The translations under genes were made by a program, and so were the position numbers. Source: Clostridia bacterium (GTDB lineage: Bacteria > Bacillota > Clostridia > Christensenellales > QAND01). Taken from it: a stretch of DNA of 64,000 nt. The notes below the pieces were generated by a model. It saw nothing but the letters and a program-made list of their open reading frames with translations. It was not told where the DNA came from and ran no database searches. The stretch lies in assembly GCA_017439715.1 (NCBI GenBank), contig JAFSIR010000009.1:1-64000 (forward strand), written 5' to 3'. This document shows, piece after piece, positions 42,349-49,846 of this stretch. The stretch's first letter is position 1; every line of letters begins with the position of its first letter.

Positions 42349-42581
42349 TTTGTGGTTTCCTCCGGTTCAATACTGATCCTGTGTGCATCCTCTTTGCGTA
42401 GGGTGAGCTGATATCCGCGCACATGCAGCTCCATTGGATCTCCCAAAGGCGCTACCTTTTGAAGCATCACCCTTGTGCCCGGGATCAAACCCATATCCAA
42501 CAAGCGGAACCGCAGCGCGCCTTCGCCGCCAACTGCGGTGATCACGCCGGACTGACCGATACTAAGCTGGTCTAATGTCAT
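42345..42581 (-). CDS. feoA: ferrous iron transport protein A
   Basis: This 78-residue SH3-like protein has the typical FeoA pattern: LDQLSIGQSGVITAV, LRFRLLDMGLIPGTRV and PMELHVRGYQLTLRKEDA. FeoA supports FeoB, probably by contacting its G domain. The start at 42581 (MTLDQL) follows GGGAGGG; an in-frame start 15 nt upstream overlaps that site. First gene of the three-gene feo operon, directly behind a promoter with two palindromes. Confidence 0.95.
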   Translation of the reverse strand: MTLDQLSIGQSGVITAVGGEGALRFRLLDMGLIPGTRVMLQKVAPLGDPMELHVRGYQLTLRKEDAHRISIEPEETTK

Positions 42582-42600
42582 CCTGATCCCTCCCAAAAAA

Positions 42601-42651
42601 GTTAGCCCAAGCTAACAAATTAATATTAGCGTGGGCTAACCGCCAAGTCAA
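42601..42651 (-). promoter_or_regulatory. feo promoter with two TTAGC-N4-GCTAA palindromes
   Basis: On the minus strand TTGACT (42646-42651), 17 nt, TAATAT (42623-42628). TTAGC-N4-GCTAA occurs twice: 42627-42640, between the two promoter boxes, and 42602-42615, over the start of transcription. The two sites are also inverted copies of each other (GTTAGCCCA..TGGGCTAAC). The position and symmetry suggest repression by a metal-dependent dimer of the DtxR/IdeR or Fur kind; the sequence partly resembles the DtxR core TTAGG..CCTAA. Confidence 0.75.
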
Positions 42652-42673
42652 TACTCGCACACAAAAAATATAC

Positions 42674-42702
42674 TTGCAAATTAAAGCTATATATAATAGT
42701 AT
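42674..42702 (+). promoter_or_regulatory. promoter of the arsR-type/P1B ATPase operon
   Basis: TTGCAA (42674-42679), 17 nt, TAGTAT (42697-42702); a TATAAT inside the spacer is too close to a -35 box but may contribute. Confidence 0.5.
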
Positions 42703-42732
42703 TTTGATGTGAAAATATAAAGGGGCGGTCTA

Positions 42733-43218
42733 ATGAGTACGGAACAGGGAACTGATTGGGAAGTGTGCCCGGAACAGGCAGCGCAGCCGGAAGCGGAACA
42801 CTATGATTATCGGGTGGATATGGCGCATGTGCCGGCGGTAGAACAAGGTGATATTGCAATAGAAAAACCCAATGATGTGGATCCAACCGTAGTGCGCACG
42901 CTTGGACAGATGCGGGCATTGATCATGGATTTTCCCTCGTCGTTATTGGCGGCCAGTTTTTTCAAAGCGTTTTCGGATGGCACGCGCCTGCGCTTATTAC
43001 AAGCGCTGAGCATACGGGAAATGTGCGTGAGCGATCTGTGTGCGCTGCTTGAATTGAACCAGCCGGCGGTCAGCAACCATTTGAGGATACTGAGCAACCA
43101 GAGGATTGTTAAATCCCGAAGAAGCGGAAAAAACATTTTTTATTCACTGGACGACTGGCATATCAACGCAATTATCGGCATGGCGATGGAACACCTGTCT
43201 TTCGCATGTCCGGACTGA
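42733..43218 (+). CDS. ArsR/SmtB-family metal-sensing repressor
   Basis: The 161-residue protein is a winged helix with an N-terminal extension (CPEQAAQPEAEHYDYRVDMAHVP). The recognition region is VSDLCALLELNQPAVSNHLRIL. The Cd/Pb-site motif ELCVCDL of CadC reads EMCVSDL, so one of its two cysteines is replaced. In contrast, the C-terminal helix has DWH and a further His after exactly ten residues (DxHx10H), the Zn-type alpha-5 site of SmtB/CzrA. I infer a zinc (or cobalt) sensor that releases the promoter of its own gene and the ATPase 13 nt downstream. Confidence 0.85.
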   Translation: MSTEQGTDWEVCPEQAAQPEAEHYDYRVDMAHVPAVEQGDIAIEKPNDVDPTVVRTLGQMRALIMDFPSSLLAASFFKAFSDGTRLRLLQALSIREMCVSDLCALLELNQPAVSNHLRILSNQRIVKSRRSGKNIFYSLDDWHINAIIGMAMEHLSFACPD

Positions 43219-43231
43219 AAGGTAGGCTGTT

Positions 43232-45463
43232 TTGGAAAAACATAAACATAATGGTGTAAACGATCACGTATGCGAATGCGGGCATGAACATCACCACGAC
43301 CATGCCTGCGAATGCGGGCATGAACACCACCACGACCATGCATGCGAATGCGGGCATGAACACCACCACGACCATGCGTGCGATTGTGGACATGAACATC
43401 ACCACGATCATGCGTGCGATTGTGGACATGAACATCGCCACGATCATGCGTGCGATTGTGGACATGAACATCACCACGACCATGCCTGCGAATGCGGCCA
43501 CGAACATCACCATGAACACGATCATCATGGGTGTTCTTGCGGCCATGACCATGGACATATCCACGCGCACGCGCATGGGTGCGGCTGCGGGCACGATCAT
43601 AGCCATGTGCACGGCCCGGGGTGCGGCTGCGGACACGAGCATGCCAAATCTCCGATGTGGACGCTATGGGTCGGCGGGCTGCTGTTTGTGCTGGGGTTGT
43701 TCAAACTGCCGTTTTCTTCGTTGATCCCCTTCGGCTTGAGCTATGCTTTGCTCAGCTATCCGGTGTGGAAATCGCTGCTCCCTGAGTTTGGGTGGCGGCT
43801 TCTGACCAATGAAAACTTTTTGATGGCGATTGCCTCTGTGTGCGCCTGGCTCGTAGGAGATGTAGCAGAAGGCGTGGCAGTTATGCTGTTCTTCCGTGTA
43901 GGAGAAGCATTTGAAGATGCGGCGGTAGAATCGGCCTATAAATCGATCGATTCGCTTCAGCGCCTGCGGGTGGAAACAGCACATTTGGTGCGCAACGGCG
44001 TAGAAACGACCGTGCTTGTTGAACAAGTCCGTGTGGGCGATGAGATTGTGATCCGTGCGGGTGAGAGCGTGCCAGTAGACGCAACGCCTCTGCATGAAGA
44101 AGCAGTGTTGGATACGGCAGCGCTGACGGGCGAATCCTTGCCGCGCACGATTAGGCCGGGGCAGGAAATCTTGTCCGGCAGCATCAATGCCGGCGGTGTG
44201 ATTCATGCCAAAGTGCTGCGCCCTGTGCAGGACAGCGCAATCAGCCGGATCATAGAGCTTACTATGAAAGCACAGAACGATCAGGCGCCAACGGAAACCA
44301 AAGTGCGCGCGTTTGCCAAGGTGTATACGCCTATCGTTGTGGTTCTTGCGGTGCTGGTAGCGGTGCTGCCGCCGCTGTTTAACGCGGGAAGCTTCCCGTT
44401 CTGGATCCATAAGGCGCTGTCTTTCCTTGTTGTGTCTTGCCCGTGCGCATTGGTGATCAGCATTCCCATGGCGTATTATGCAGGGCTGGGCATGGCGGCG
44501 CGGCGCGGCTTATTGGTGCGCGGCGGCCGGTATTTGGATACATTGGCGGCCTCCACAGTGATCGCTATGGATAAAACGGGTACGCTTACGGACGGCACAT
44601 TCCGTGTAACGCATTGTGCGCCGGTGCAGGGCATAACCGAAGAAGAACTGCTGCAGCTTTGTGCGGCGGCAGAGCAGGAAAGCAACCACCCGATCGCACA
44701 GAGCATTCTTGAGAGATACGGAAAAACACCGCCGATGGCAGAAAAGGCAGAAGAACATCCCGGCCGCGGCATCACGGCAGTGGTTGACGGCAAAGTGATC
44801 GGCGTTGACAGCGCACGGCTGATGGAAATGCTGGGGGTTGCCGTTGAGGAAACAGCGCAGCAGGGAAGCGTTGTGCACGCCTGTGCAGATGGTGTATATC
44901 TTGGCGCTGTTGTGATCTCTGACAGCATTCGCCCCGAAGCGCTTTCAACGGTGCAGGCCTTTAGAAATGCGGGCCTGAAAACCGTGATGCTCACCGGCGA
45001 CGCGGCTGAGCCGGCCATGGCTGTGGCCGAACAGCTGGGGATAGACAAAGTGCATCACTCCCTGCTGCCGGAAGATAAATGGAAGGCTGTGAACGAACTT
45101 AAGGGCAGCGCCCCTGTTGTGTTCATTGGCGACGGCATCAATGATGCACCTGTGCTGGCTGCTGCGGATATCGGCGTTGCGATGGGCGGCATGGGGCAGG
45201 ACGTGGCGATCGCTGCGGCAGACATTGTGCTGATGACAGACAGGCTTTCCGCCGTGTGCGACGGGCGGGCCATCGGCAAAAAAACAGGCCGCATCGTGAA
45301 ACAGAACATACTCTTCTCGTTAGGCGTAAAGCTGGGCATCCTTTGCCTGGCGGTAGGGTTCACCATCCCGATTTTCCTGGCCGTGTTTGCTGATGTGGGT
45401 GTGGCGCTGCTGTGCGTTGCCAACAGTGTGCGGCTGCTGGGCATGAAGGATTTTGAAAACTAA
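43232..45463 (+). CDS. P1B-type heavy-metal ATPase with His/Cys-rich repeat N-terminus
   Basis: The 743-residue exporter starts at TTG after AAAGGTAGG. Residues 11-95 are seven near-identical 12-residue repeats (HACECGHEHHHD), and about 45 more His/Cys-rich residues follow; no HMA domain is present. The rest is a normal Zn/Cd ATPase: TGES (about 296), the metal-site CPC in VVSCPCALVIS (about 402), DKTGTLTDGTF (about 447), the HP motif in ESNHPIAQ and GDGINDAPVLA. Together with the ArsR-type gene upstream, this fits Zn2+/Cd2+/Co2+ efflux at the membrane. The repeat tail probably buffers metal and could deliver it to the pump. Confidence 0.93.
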   Translation: MEKHKHNGVNDHVCECGHEHHHDHACECGHEHHHDHACECGHEHHHDHACDCGHEHHHDHACDCGHEHRHDHACDCGHEHHHDHACECGHEHHHEHDHHGCSCGHDHGHIHAHAHGCGCGHDHSHVHGPGCGCGHEHAKSPMWTLWVGGLLFVLGLFKLPFSSLIPFGLSYALLSYPVWKSLLPEFGWRLLTNENFLMAIASVCAWLVGDVAEGVAVMLFFRVGEAFEDAAVESAYKSIDSLQRLRVETAHLVRNGVETTVLVEQVRVGDEIVIRAGESVPVDATPLHEEAVLDTAALTGESLPRTIRPGQEILSGSINAGGVIHAKVLRPVQDSAISRIIELTMKAQNDQAPTETKVRAFAKVYTPIVVVLAVLVAVLPPLFNAGSFPFWIHKALSFLVVSCPCALVISIPMAYYAGLGMAARRGLLVRGGRYLDTLAASTVIAMDKTGTLTDGTFRVTHCAPVQGITEEELLQLCAAAEQESNHPIAQSILERYGKTPPMAEKAEEHPGRGITAVVDGKVIGVDSARLMEMLGVAVEETAQQGSVVHACADGVYLGAVVISDSIRPEALSTVQAFRNAGLKTVMLTGDAAEPAMAVAEQLGIDKVHHSLLPEDKWKAVNELKGSAPVVFIGDGINDAPVLAAADIGVAMGGMGQDVAIAAADIVLMTDRLSAVCDGRAIGKKTGRIVKQNILFSLGVKLGILCLAVGFTIPIFLAVFADVGVALLCVANSVRLLGMKDFEN
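43265..43516 (+). repeat. seven 36-bp tandem repeats coding for the His/Cys tail
   Basis: Seven copies of a 36-bp unit lie end to end in frame within the ATPase gene, differing mostly at GAA/GAT codons (Glu/Asp after the first Cys) and one CAC/CGC change. They are coding repeats; copy number may vary between strains by slippage. Confidence 0.95.
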
Positions 45464-45466
45464 ATA

Positions 45467-45507
45467 AAAAAGCAGGCGGCTGCACATTGCACCCGCCTGT
45501 TTTTTTA
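45467..45507. terminator. bidirectional terminator
   Basis: GCAGGCGG (45473-45480) with CCGCCTG (45494-45500), inner TGCA/TGCA pairing, A-run on the left and seven T on the right. Confidence 0.9.
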
Positions 45508-45511
45508 TTGT

Positions 45512-46744
45512 TTATTTATTCAGTTCACGGTCGATCCAGAGCAAACGGTTATATTTTGCGATCCGCTCGCCGCGCACAGGGGAACCGAGTTTGAGCTGCT
45601 CAGCACCGATGCCGGTGGCAAGATCGGCCACAAAATCATCGTTCGTGTCTTTGGAGCGCAGGGACACGGTGATCCCGATGCCGTTTTTCTTGGCAATCAT
45701 AGCGGTTTGGATCGCTTCACTGACAGAGCCAATCTGGTTGATCTTAAGCAGGATCGTGTTGCCTGCTTTTCTGGCAATGCCCTCTTTTAAGCGAACGGGG
45801 TGGGAGGCAAACAGATCATCGCCCACAATCCGCAGGCCGGGCAGGGCAGCGGTCATCTGGGCAAACCCATCATAATCGTTTTCTTCAAACGGGTCTTCCA
45901 GATACGTAAGCGGATAATCGGCGGCAAGGCCGAGGTAGAACTGTTTGAGCGCTTCTTTTTCAAACACCGTGGAGCCCATGCGATACACGTTCGCTTCGCT
46001 GTCATACGGGTCTGTTGCCGCCACATCGAGCCCCAGTGAGATCACGTCTTTCACGCCGCATTCTTCGGCGGCCTGCAACATCAGGTCAAACGCTTCCCGT
46101 GTTGATCCGAGCGGCGGGGAAAAGGCGCCGCCGTCATCGGCCACCACACCAAACCGATCCACCAGCTTTTTCTCCAGATTGTGCCGAATAGCGGCCATGG
46201 TGTGCGCGGCAAATGCAAAGCTGCGTTCGCCGCGGTTCTGCACGGCAATGTAATCTTCAAACTCAAGGCCGGATTGGCCGTAAGCGCCGCCGGAGATCAT
46301 GGTGGAAATAATATCGGGCACGCGGGTCACCGTTTCGCCGCCAAGATAACGATAGATCGGCAGACCTACGCTGGCTGCCCCCGCTTTACACGCTGCAACG
46401 GAAACGGGCAGGATGGCGTTGCCGCCCAGCACGCGCTTGTTCAGCGTGCCGTCAGCCTCGCACAAGGCCCGGTCGATCGCGCGCTGGTCGGTTACATCCA
46501 TACCGATCAGCGTTTCGTTGATCACGGTGTTCACATGCTCAGCCGCTTTTTGCACGCCGCGGCCGCGGTACCATTGCGGGTCACCGTCAAACAGTTCAAA
46601 CGCTTCATAAGTGCCTTTTGAAGTGCCCATAGGAGCCGAAGCAAGGGTCACAATCCCTTTTTCGGTTGTTAGACGCACTTCAACAGTCGGTACGCCGCGC
46701 CCATTCAGCCCTTCAATTGCTTCAACGGATTTTATTTTGTCCAT
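45512..46744 (-). CDS. enolase paralogue with altered active site
   Basis: The 410-residue protein aligns throughout with enolase. The Mg2+ ligands are kept (LGLDVAA, YLEDPFEEN, VGDDLFAS), as are the base Lys in LLKINQIGS and the second Lys in LKLGSPVRGERIAKYN. Three residues important in enolase are changed: the GGAH His is Tyr (ISGGAYG), the catalytic Glu of GDEGGF is Asp (ADDGGAF), and the SHRSGETED His is Leu (SLRSKDTND). It is thus unlikely to be the cell's glycolytic enolase and may act on a related phospho-acid. The ATG at 46744 follows GGGAG. It is divergent from a glycerate 2-kinase gene. Confidence 0.85.
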   Translation of the reverse strand: MDKIKSVEAIEGLNGRGVPTVEVRLTTEKGIVTLASAPMGTSKGTYEAFELFDGDPQWYRGRGVQKAAEHVNTVINETLIGMDVTDQRAIDRALCEADGTLNKRVLGGNAILPVSVAACKAGAASVGLPIYRYLGGETVTRVPDIISTMISGGAYGQSGLEFEDYIAVQNRGERSFAFAAHTMAAIRHNLEKKLVDRFGVVADDGGAFSPPLGSTREAFDLMLQAAEECGVKDVISLGLDVAATDPYDSEANVYRMGSTVFEKEALKQFYLGLAADYPLTYLEDPFEENDYDGFAQMTAALPGLRIVGDDLFASHPVRLKEGIARKAGNTILLKINQIGSVSEAIQTAMIAKKNGIGITVSLRSKDTNDDFVADLATGIGAEQLKLGSPVRGERIAKYNRLLWIDRELNK

Positions 46745-46776
46745 AATCGTGTTGTCTCCCATGTTGGATTGTTTTG

Positions 46777-46823
46777 ATTATAGCACATCCAATCTGTTCA
46801 TGCGCGTAGAATTATGGTATAAT
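46777..46823. promoter_or_regulatory. divergent extended -10 promoters
   Basis: Minus strand: TGCTATAAT (46777-46785) reads toward the enolase-like gene. Plus strand: TGGTATAAT (46815-46823) reads toward the glycerate kinase. Both are extended -10 elements without clear -35 boxes, so the pair may need an activator. Confidence 0.6.
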
Positions 46824-46860
46824 TATCCTGCTCATTTAATAATTGATTTTGGAGAAAAAC

Positions 46861-48330
46861 ATGCGGATTCTCAATGCTCAAACGTTGGCCGAACACGGCA
46901 ATAAAAAAGGACGTGCGGATGTGGTGGCGATGCTGGAAGCGGGCATGAGCCTGGTCGACCCGTATATCGGCGTTCAAAAGCTGATGCGGCGTGACGGCGC
47001 CATGCTGTATATCGATGGCACCATGTTCGAACTGGCTGAGGATCCGCACAGCGGGCCGATGGAACTGGACCTTTCTTCTTTCAGGCGCGTGATTGTGATC
47101 GGCGCGGCCAAAGGCGTGCAGCGCTGCGCGCTGGGGCTGGAAGAAGTGTTGGGCGAATATCTGACCGGTGGCCACGTGATCGGCAAGCATGGCGATGGAA
47201 TCCTGTGCAAAAAACTGGGCGTAACACTGGCTAACCATCCCACACCGGATGATTGCGGTGTAGAAGGCTGTAAAAAGATTTATGAGTGGATCAAAGATGT
47301 CACGGAACAAGACCTTGTGATCACCGTGATGGGCAGCGGCGTTTCTTCACTGCTCACCTGGCCCGTGGAAGGGATCACGGTGGAAGAAGTGCGGGATATG
47401 ACGTATATGATGCAGATCGAAAAAGGGGCGCTTACCCGCGACCTGAATGCGATCCGCAGCCATATTGACAGGTTCAAGGGCGGCAAAATATCCCGGCTGC
47501 TCAAGGGCGCAACGGTGATCCACCTGGCCACGAACGACCTTGGCGGCACGGCAAACGAAACTTCGGGCATTCGGCAAAGCTATGGCGACCTGCTCCGAGA
47601 CAATATCTTCCTTGCCTCGCTGCCTGATCAGTATACGTTTGCCGATGCGTGGGCGGCGCTGGATAAATATGATGCATGGGACAGGCTGCCTGCATCCATC
47701 CGTGCGTTCCTGCAAAAAGCAGACCCGGCGGAAGAAACCATGAAGCCGGAAGAATATGAAACGCTGAACGCCCGCTTGTTTGCCCTTACGCCGAAGATGA
47801 CGATGGTGTATCCCGCGGTGCGCAAAAAGGCGGAAGAGCTTGGATACACGCCTTATATGCTGGGCGAGTATATCGGTGCGGAAGCGGCGGAAGCGGGCAA
47901 AGTGCTGGCCTGCATCGCGCAGAATGTGCACAACCTTAACGAGCCGGTGAAAAGGCCGTGCGTGCTCATTTCCAGCGGGGAACTGATTGTTACCGTGGGC
48001 AATGAAAAAGGGGTCGGCGGGCGCAATCAGGAGTTTTGTGTGGCGGCGGCCCAAAAGATCGCCGGTTATGATAAAATCATTATCGGCGCCGTTGATACGG
48101 ACGGAACGGATGGGCCGGGCGGGCTGACCGCTCCGGGCGCGCCCAATTGCCTGGCCGGTGCCGTGATTGACGGCTACACGGTACAGGAAGCGAAGGAAAA
48201 GGGCGTGGATCTGGCGGCTGCTTTAAAAACGCATGGCGTCAGCGAGCCGCTGTGGCAGCTGGATTGCGGCGTGAGCGCAACGCAAAGCATCAGCGCACTG
48301 GACCTGCGCGTGATTGCGATTATGGAGTAA
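46861..48330 (+). CDS. glycerate 2-kinase (GckA/MOFRL type)
   Basis: The 489-residue protein belongs to the MOFRL/DUF4147 family of glycerate kinases, which phosphorylate D-glycerate, usually at O2. Visible landmarks are VIVIGAAKGVQRCALGLEEVL (about residue 77), VMGSGVSSLLTWPVEGI (about 158), LTRDLNAIRSHIDRFKGGKISRLL (about 189) and the C-terminal MOFRL part GVGGRNQEFCVAAAQKI with AVDTDGTDGPGG (about 420). It is longer than usual (about 420-450). The ATG at 46861 follows TGGAG. The product 2-phosphoglycerate is the substrate of enolase, giving a link to the divergent enolase-like gene. Confidence 0.85.
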   Translation: MRILNAQTLAEHGNKKGRADVVAMLEAGMSLVDPYIGVQKLMRRDGAMLYIDGTMFELAEDPHSGPMELDLSSFRRVIVIGAAKGVQRCALGLEEVLGEYLTGGHVIGKHGDGILCKKLGVTLANHPTPDDCGVEGCKKIYEWIKDVTEQDLVITVMGSGVSSLLTWPVEGITVEEVRDMTYMMQIEKGALTRDLNAIRSHIDRFKGGKISRLLKGATVIHLATNDLGGTANETSGIRQSYGDLLRDNIFLASLPDQYTFADAWAALDKYDAWDRLPASIRAFLQKADPAEETMKPEEYETLNARLFALTPKMTMVYPAVRKKAEELGYTPYMLGEYIGAEAAEAGKVLACIAQNVHNLNEPVKRPCVLISSGELIVTVGNEKGVGGRNQEFCVAAAQKIAGYDKIIIGAVDTDGTDGPGGLTAPGAPNCLAGAVIDGYTVQEAKEKGVDLAAALKTHGVSEPLWQLDCGVSATQSISALDLRVIAIME

Positions 48331-48343
48331 ACACAACTTCGCC

Positions 48344-48372
48344 TTGCAATCCGCCTGCCTCCGTGCTACAAT
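48344..48372 (+). promoter_or_regulatory. promoter of tRNA-Ser
   Basis: TTGCAA (48344-48349), 17 nt, TACAAT (48367-48372). It leaves a precursor leader of nearly 90 nt before the tRNA. Confidence 0.6.
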
Positions 48373-48466
48373 GAAGCGCGCTATGGGCATTATGCACAGG
48401 CAAACAATTGAATAAGTATTCCTGCAGGGTTTTTCGGCCTGGCCAAAGACTTTGCCTGAATTATAC

Positions 48467-48556
48467 GGAGCGGTATCGAAGTGGTCATAACGGGGCGCAC
48501 TCGAAATGCGTTTGGGCCGAAAGCCCACGTGGGTTCGAATCCCACCCGCTCCGCCA
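48467..48556 (+). tRNA. tRNA-Ser (anticodon CGA)
   Basis: A 90-nt class II tRNA: acceptor GGAGCGG/CCGCTCC, anticodon loop CTCGAAA (anticodon CGA, reads TCG), a long variable arm (TGGGCCGAAAGCCCA), T-arm GTGGGTTCGAATCCCAC and encoded CCA after the discriminator G. Confidence 0.96.
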
Positions 48557-48580
48557 GCCGCAGCAGCGGCAGAGAATATT

Positions 48581-48611
48581 GCCCATCATGTTTTTGATGG
48601 GCGATATTTTT
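48581..48611 (+). terminator. terminator after tRNA-Ser
   Basis: GCCCATCA/TGATGGGC (48581-48588 with 48595-48602), followed by GATATTTTTAT; T-tract is imperfect. Confidence 0.7.
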
Positions 48612-48817
48612 ATGCGCAAAAATTGGCGGTTTGGTTCCTTTGACCTTGTTTCAAAGTACACATAACAAATTGGGAAATTGAAGGGAACAGCTGATTGAGC
48701 ACCGAATTTCGAACGCGGTTTTGGTGTTTTGGGAACAAACGGCGGCCAAAAATGCAGGGAAAAGGGAACAAATATGCAAAATCGAGATGGAAAAAGCAGT
48801 AATAAAGCTGCTTTTGA
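48612..48817. other. intergenic stretch, nothing recognised
   Basis: About 200 bases of A-rich sequence between tRNA-Ser and the opp promoter. AGCAGTAATAAAGCTGCTTTT (48795-48815) can form a short hairpin with a T-tract just before the -35 box. No integrase or att-like duplication of the tRNA end is seen. Confidence 0.5.
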
Positions 48818-48846
48818 TTGACAGGGGAAACCCAATGTGCTATAAG
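48818..48846 (+). promoter_or_regulatory. promoter of oppBCDF
   Basis: TTGACA (48818-48823), exactly 17 nt, TATAAG (48841-48846), 57 nt before the oppB start. Confidence 0.8.
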
Positions 48847-48903
48847 TTATAAGAAATACTTATTGTCGGGGATTGCCCTTCAAGAGCGACTGGGGACGAG
48901 GTA

Positions 48904-49830
48904 ATGAATTCAAAATTTGCAGGTTACATTGGGAAGAGACTGCTCTTGGCAATTGTGACGATCATGCTGGTTATTGCAATAACCTTTTTTGCGATGCATG
49001 CCATTCCGGCCAGCCCATTCAGCTCCGAAAAAGCGAAATCCGACGCTGTTATCAAAGCGTTGGAAGCGAAGTACGGATTTGACAAGCCCGTTATCGTACA
49101 GTTTTTCAATTACTTGAAAAACATTATGAAACTGGATTTTGGCCTGTCGACCGCCTGGGTCGGCAGCACGGTGTTTGGGCTGATTAAGAATGGCTTTGCT
49201 TATTCGGCAAAGATAGGCTTATCGGCAGCATTGCTGGCGATCGTTACGGGTGTTGTCTTGGGTTCTTGGGCTGCACTGCGGCGCGGAAAATGGGTTGACA
49301 AAATCATTCAGGTAGGCACTACGGCGTTGGTTGCCATGCCGTCGTTTGTTATGGCCACCATTTTGCTGCTTGTTATCGGCCTGAAGCTTAAATGGCTGCC
49401 TACGCTGGCCAGTCAGCCGGGCGGCTTGGTGCTCCCGGTGATCTCGCTGAGTCTGTATCCGATGGCGTATATCACCAGGCTTACCAGATCGAGTATGCTG
49501 GATGTTCTGGGCCAGGATTATATCCGTACGGCCAGGGCAAAAGGCCTGAGCAACGGCAAGGTCATCTTCAAACACGCGCTGAAAAACGCGCTCAGCCCGG
49601 TTATCACGTATGCCGGCCCCATGATGGCGTATATCCTGACGGGCAGCATGGTTGTTGAGAATATTTTCTCGGTGCCGGGCCTGGGCAGGCTGTTTGTTAA
49701 CAGCATGCTGCGCACGGACTATATGATGATCATGGGCGTAACGATATTCCTGGCGATCATGATTATTATGATGAACTTTATCAGCGATATTCTGTATAAG
49801 GTTATTGATCCCAGAATCGATTTCAGCTAA
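48904..49830 (+). CDS. oppB: oligopeptide ABC transporter permease OppB
   Basis: The 308-residue membrane protein has six helices, the first right at the N-terminus (FAGYIGKRLLLAIVTIML), and a large outside loop (residues 30-90). The EAA loop that contacts the ATPases is at DYIRTARAKGLSNGKVIFKHALKNAL (about 203-228). It forms half of the channel for imported peptides. Length and order in the operon (B, C, D, F) match the Opp/Dpp family; dipeptide (DppB) specificity cannot be excluded. Confidence 0.93.
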   Translation: MNSKFAGYIGKRLLLAIVTIMLVIAITFFAMHAIPASPFSSEKAKSDAVIKALEAKYGFDKPVIVQFFNYLKNIMKLDFGLSTAWVGSTVFGLIKNGFAYSAKIGLSAALLAIVTGVVLGSWAALRRGKWVDKIIQVGTTALVAMPSFVMATILLLVIGLKLKWLPTLASQPGGLVLPVISLSLYPMAYITRLTRSSMLDVLGQDYIRTARAKGLSNGKVIFKHALKNALSPVITYAGPMMAYILTGSMVVENIFSVPGLGRLFVNSMLRTDYMMIMGVTIFLAIMIIMMNFISDILYKVIDPRIDFS

Positions 49831-49846
49831 GGAGGAGGACGAAAAG

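Noticed and set aside
43265-43516. 36-bp repeats resembling a CRISPR array
   Set aside because: The units are directly adjacent without spacers, in frame, and encode the His/Cys tail of the ATPase. No cas genes are present.
43172-43642. Long minus-strand open frame rich in Met and Val
   Set aside because: It is the mirror of the His/Cys coding repeat and has no ribosome site or family match.
48408-48665. Open frame overlapping tRNA-Ser
   Set aside because: It covers the tRNA gene and its terminator and lacks any family motif.
48467-48817. Integration (att) site at tRNA-Ser
   Set aside because: No integrase, phage gene or duplicated tRNA end follows; the next genes are a normal opp operon.
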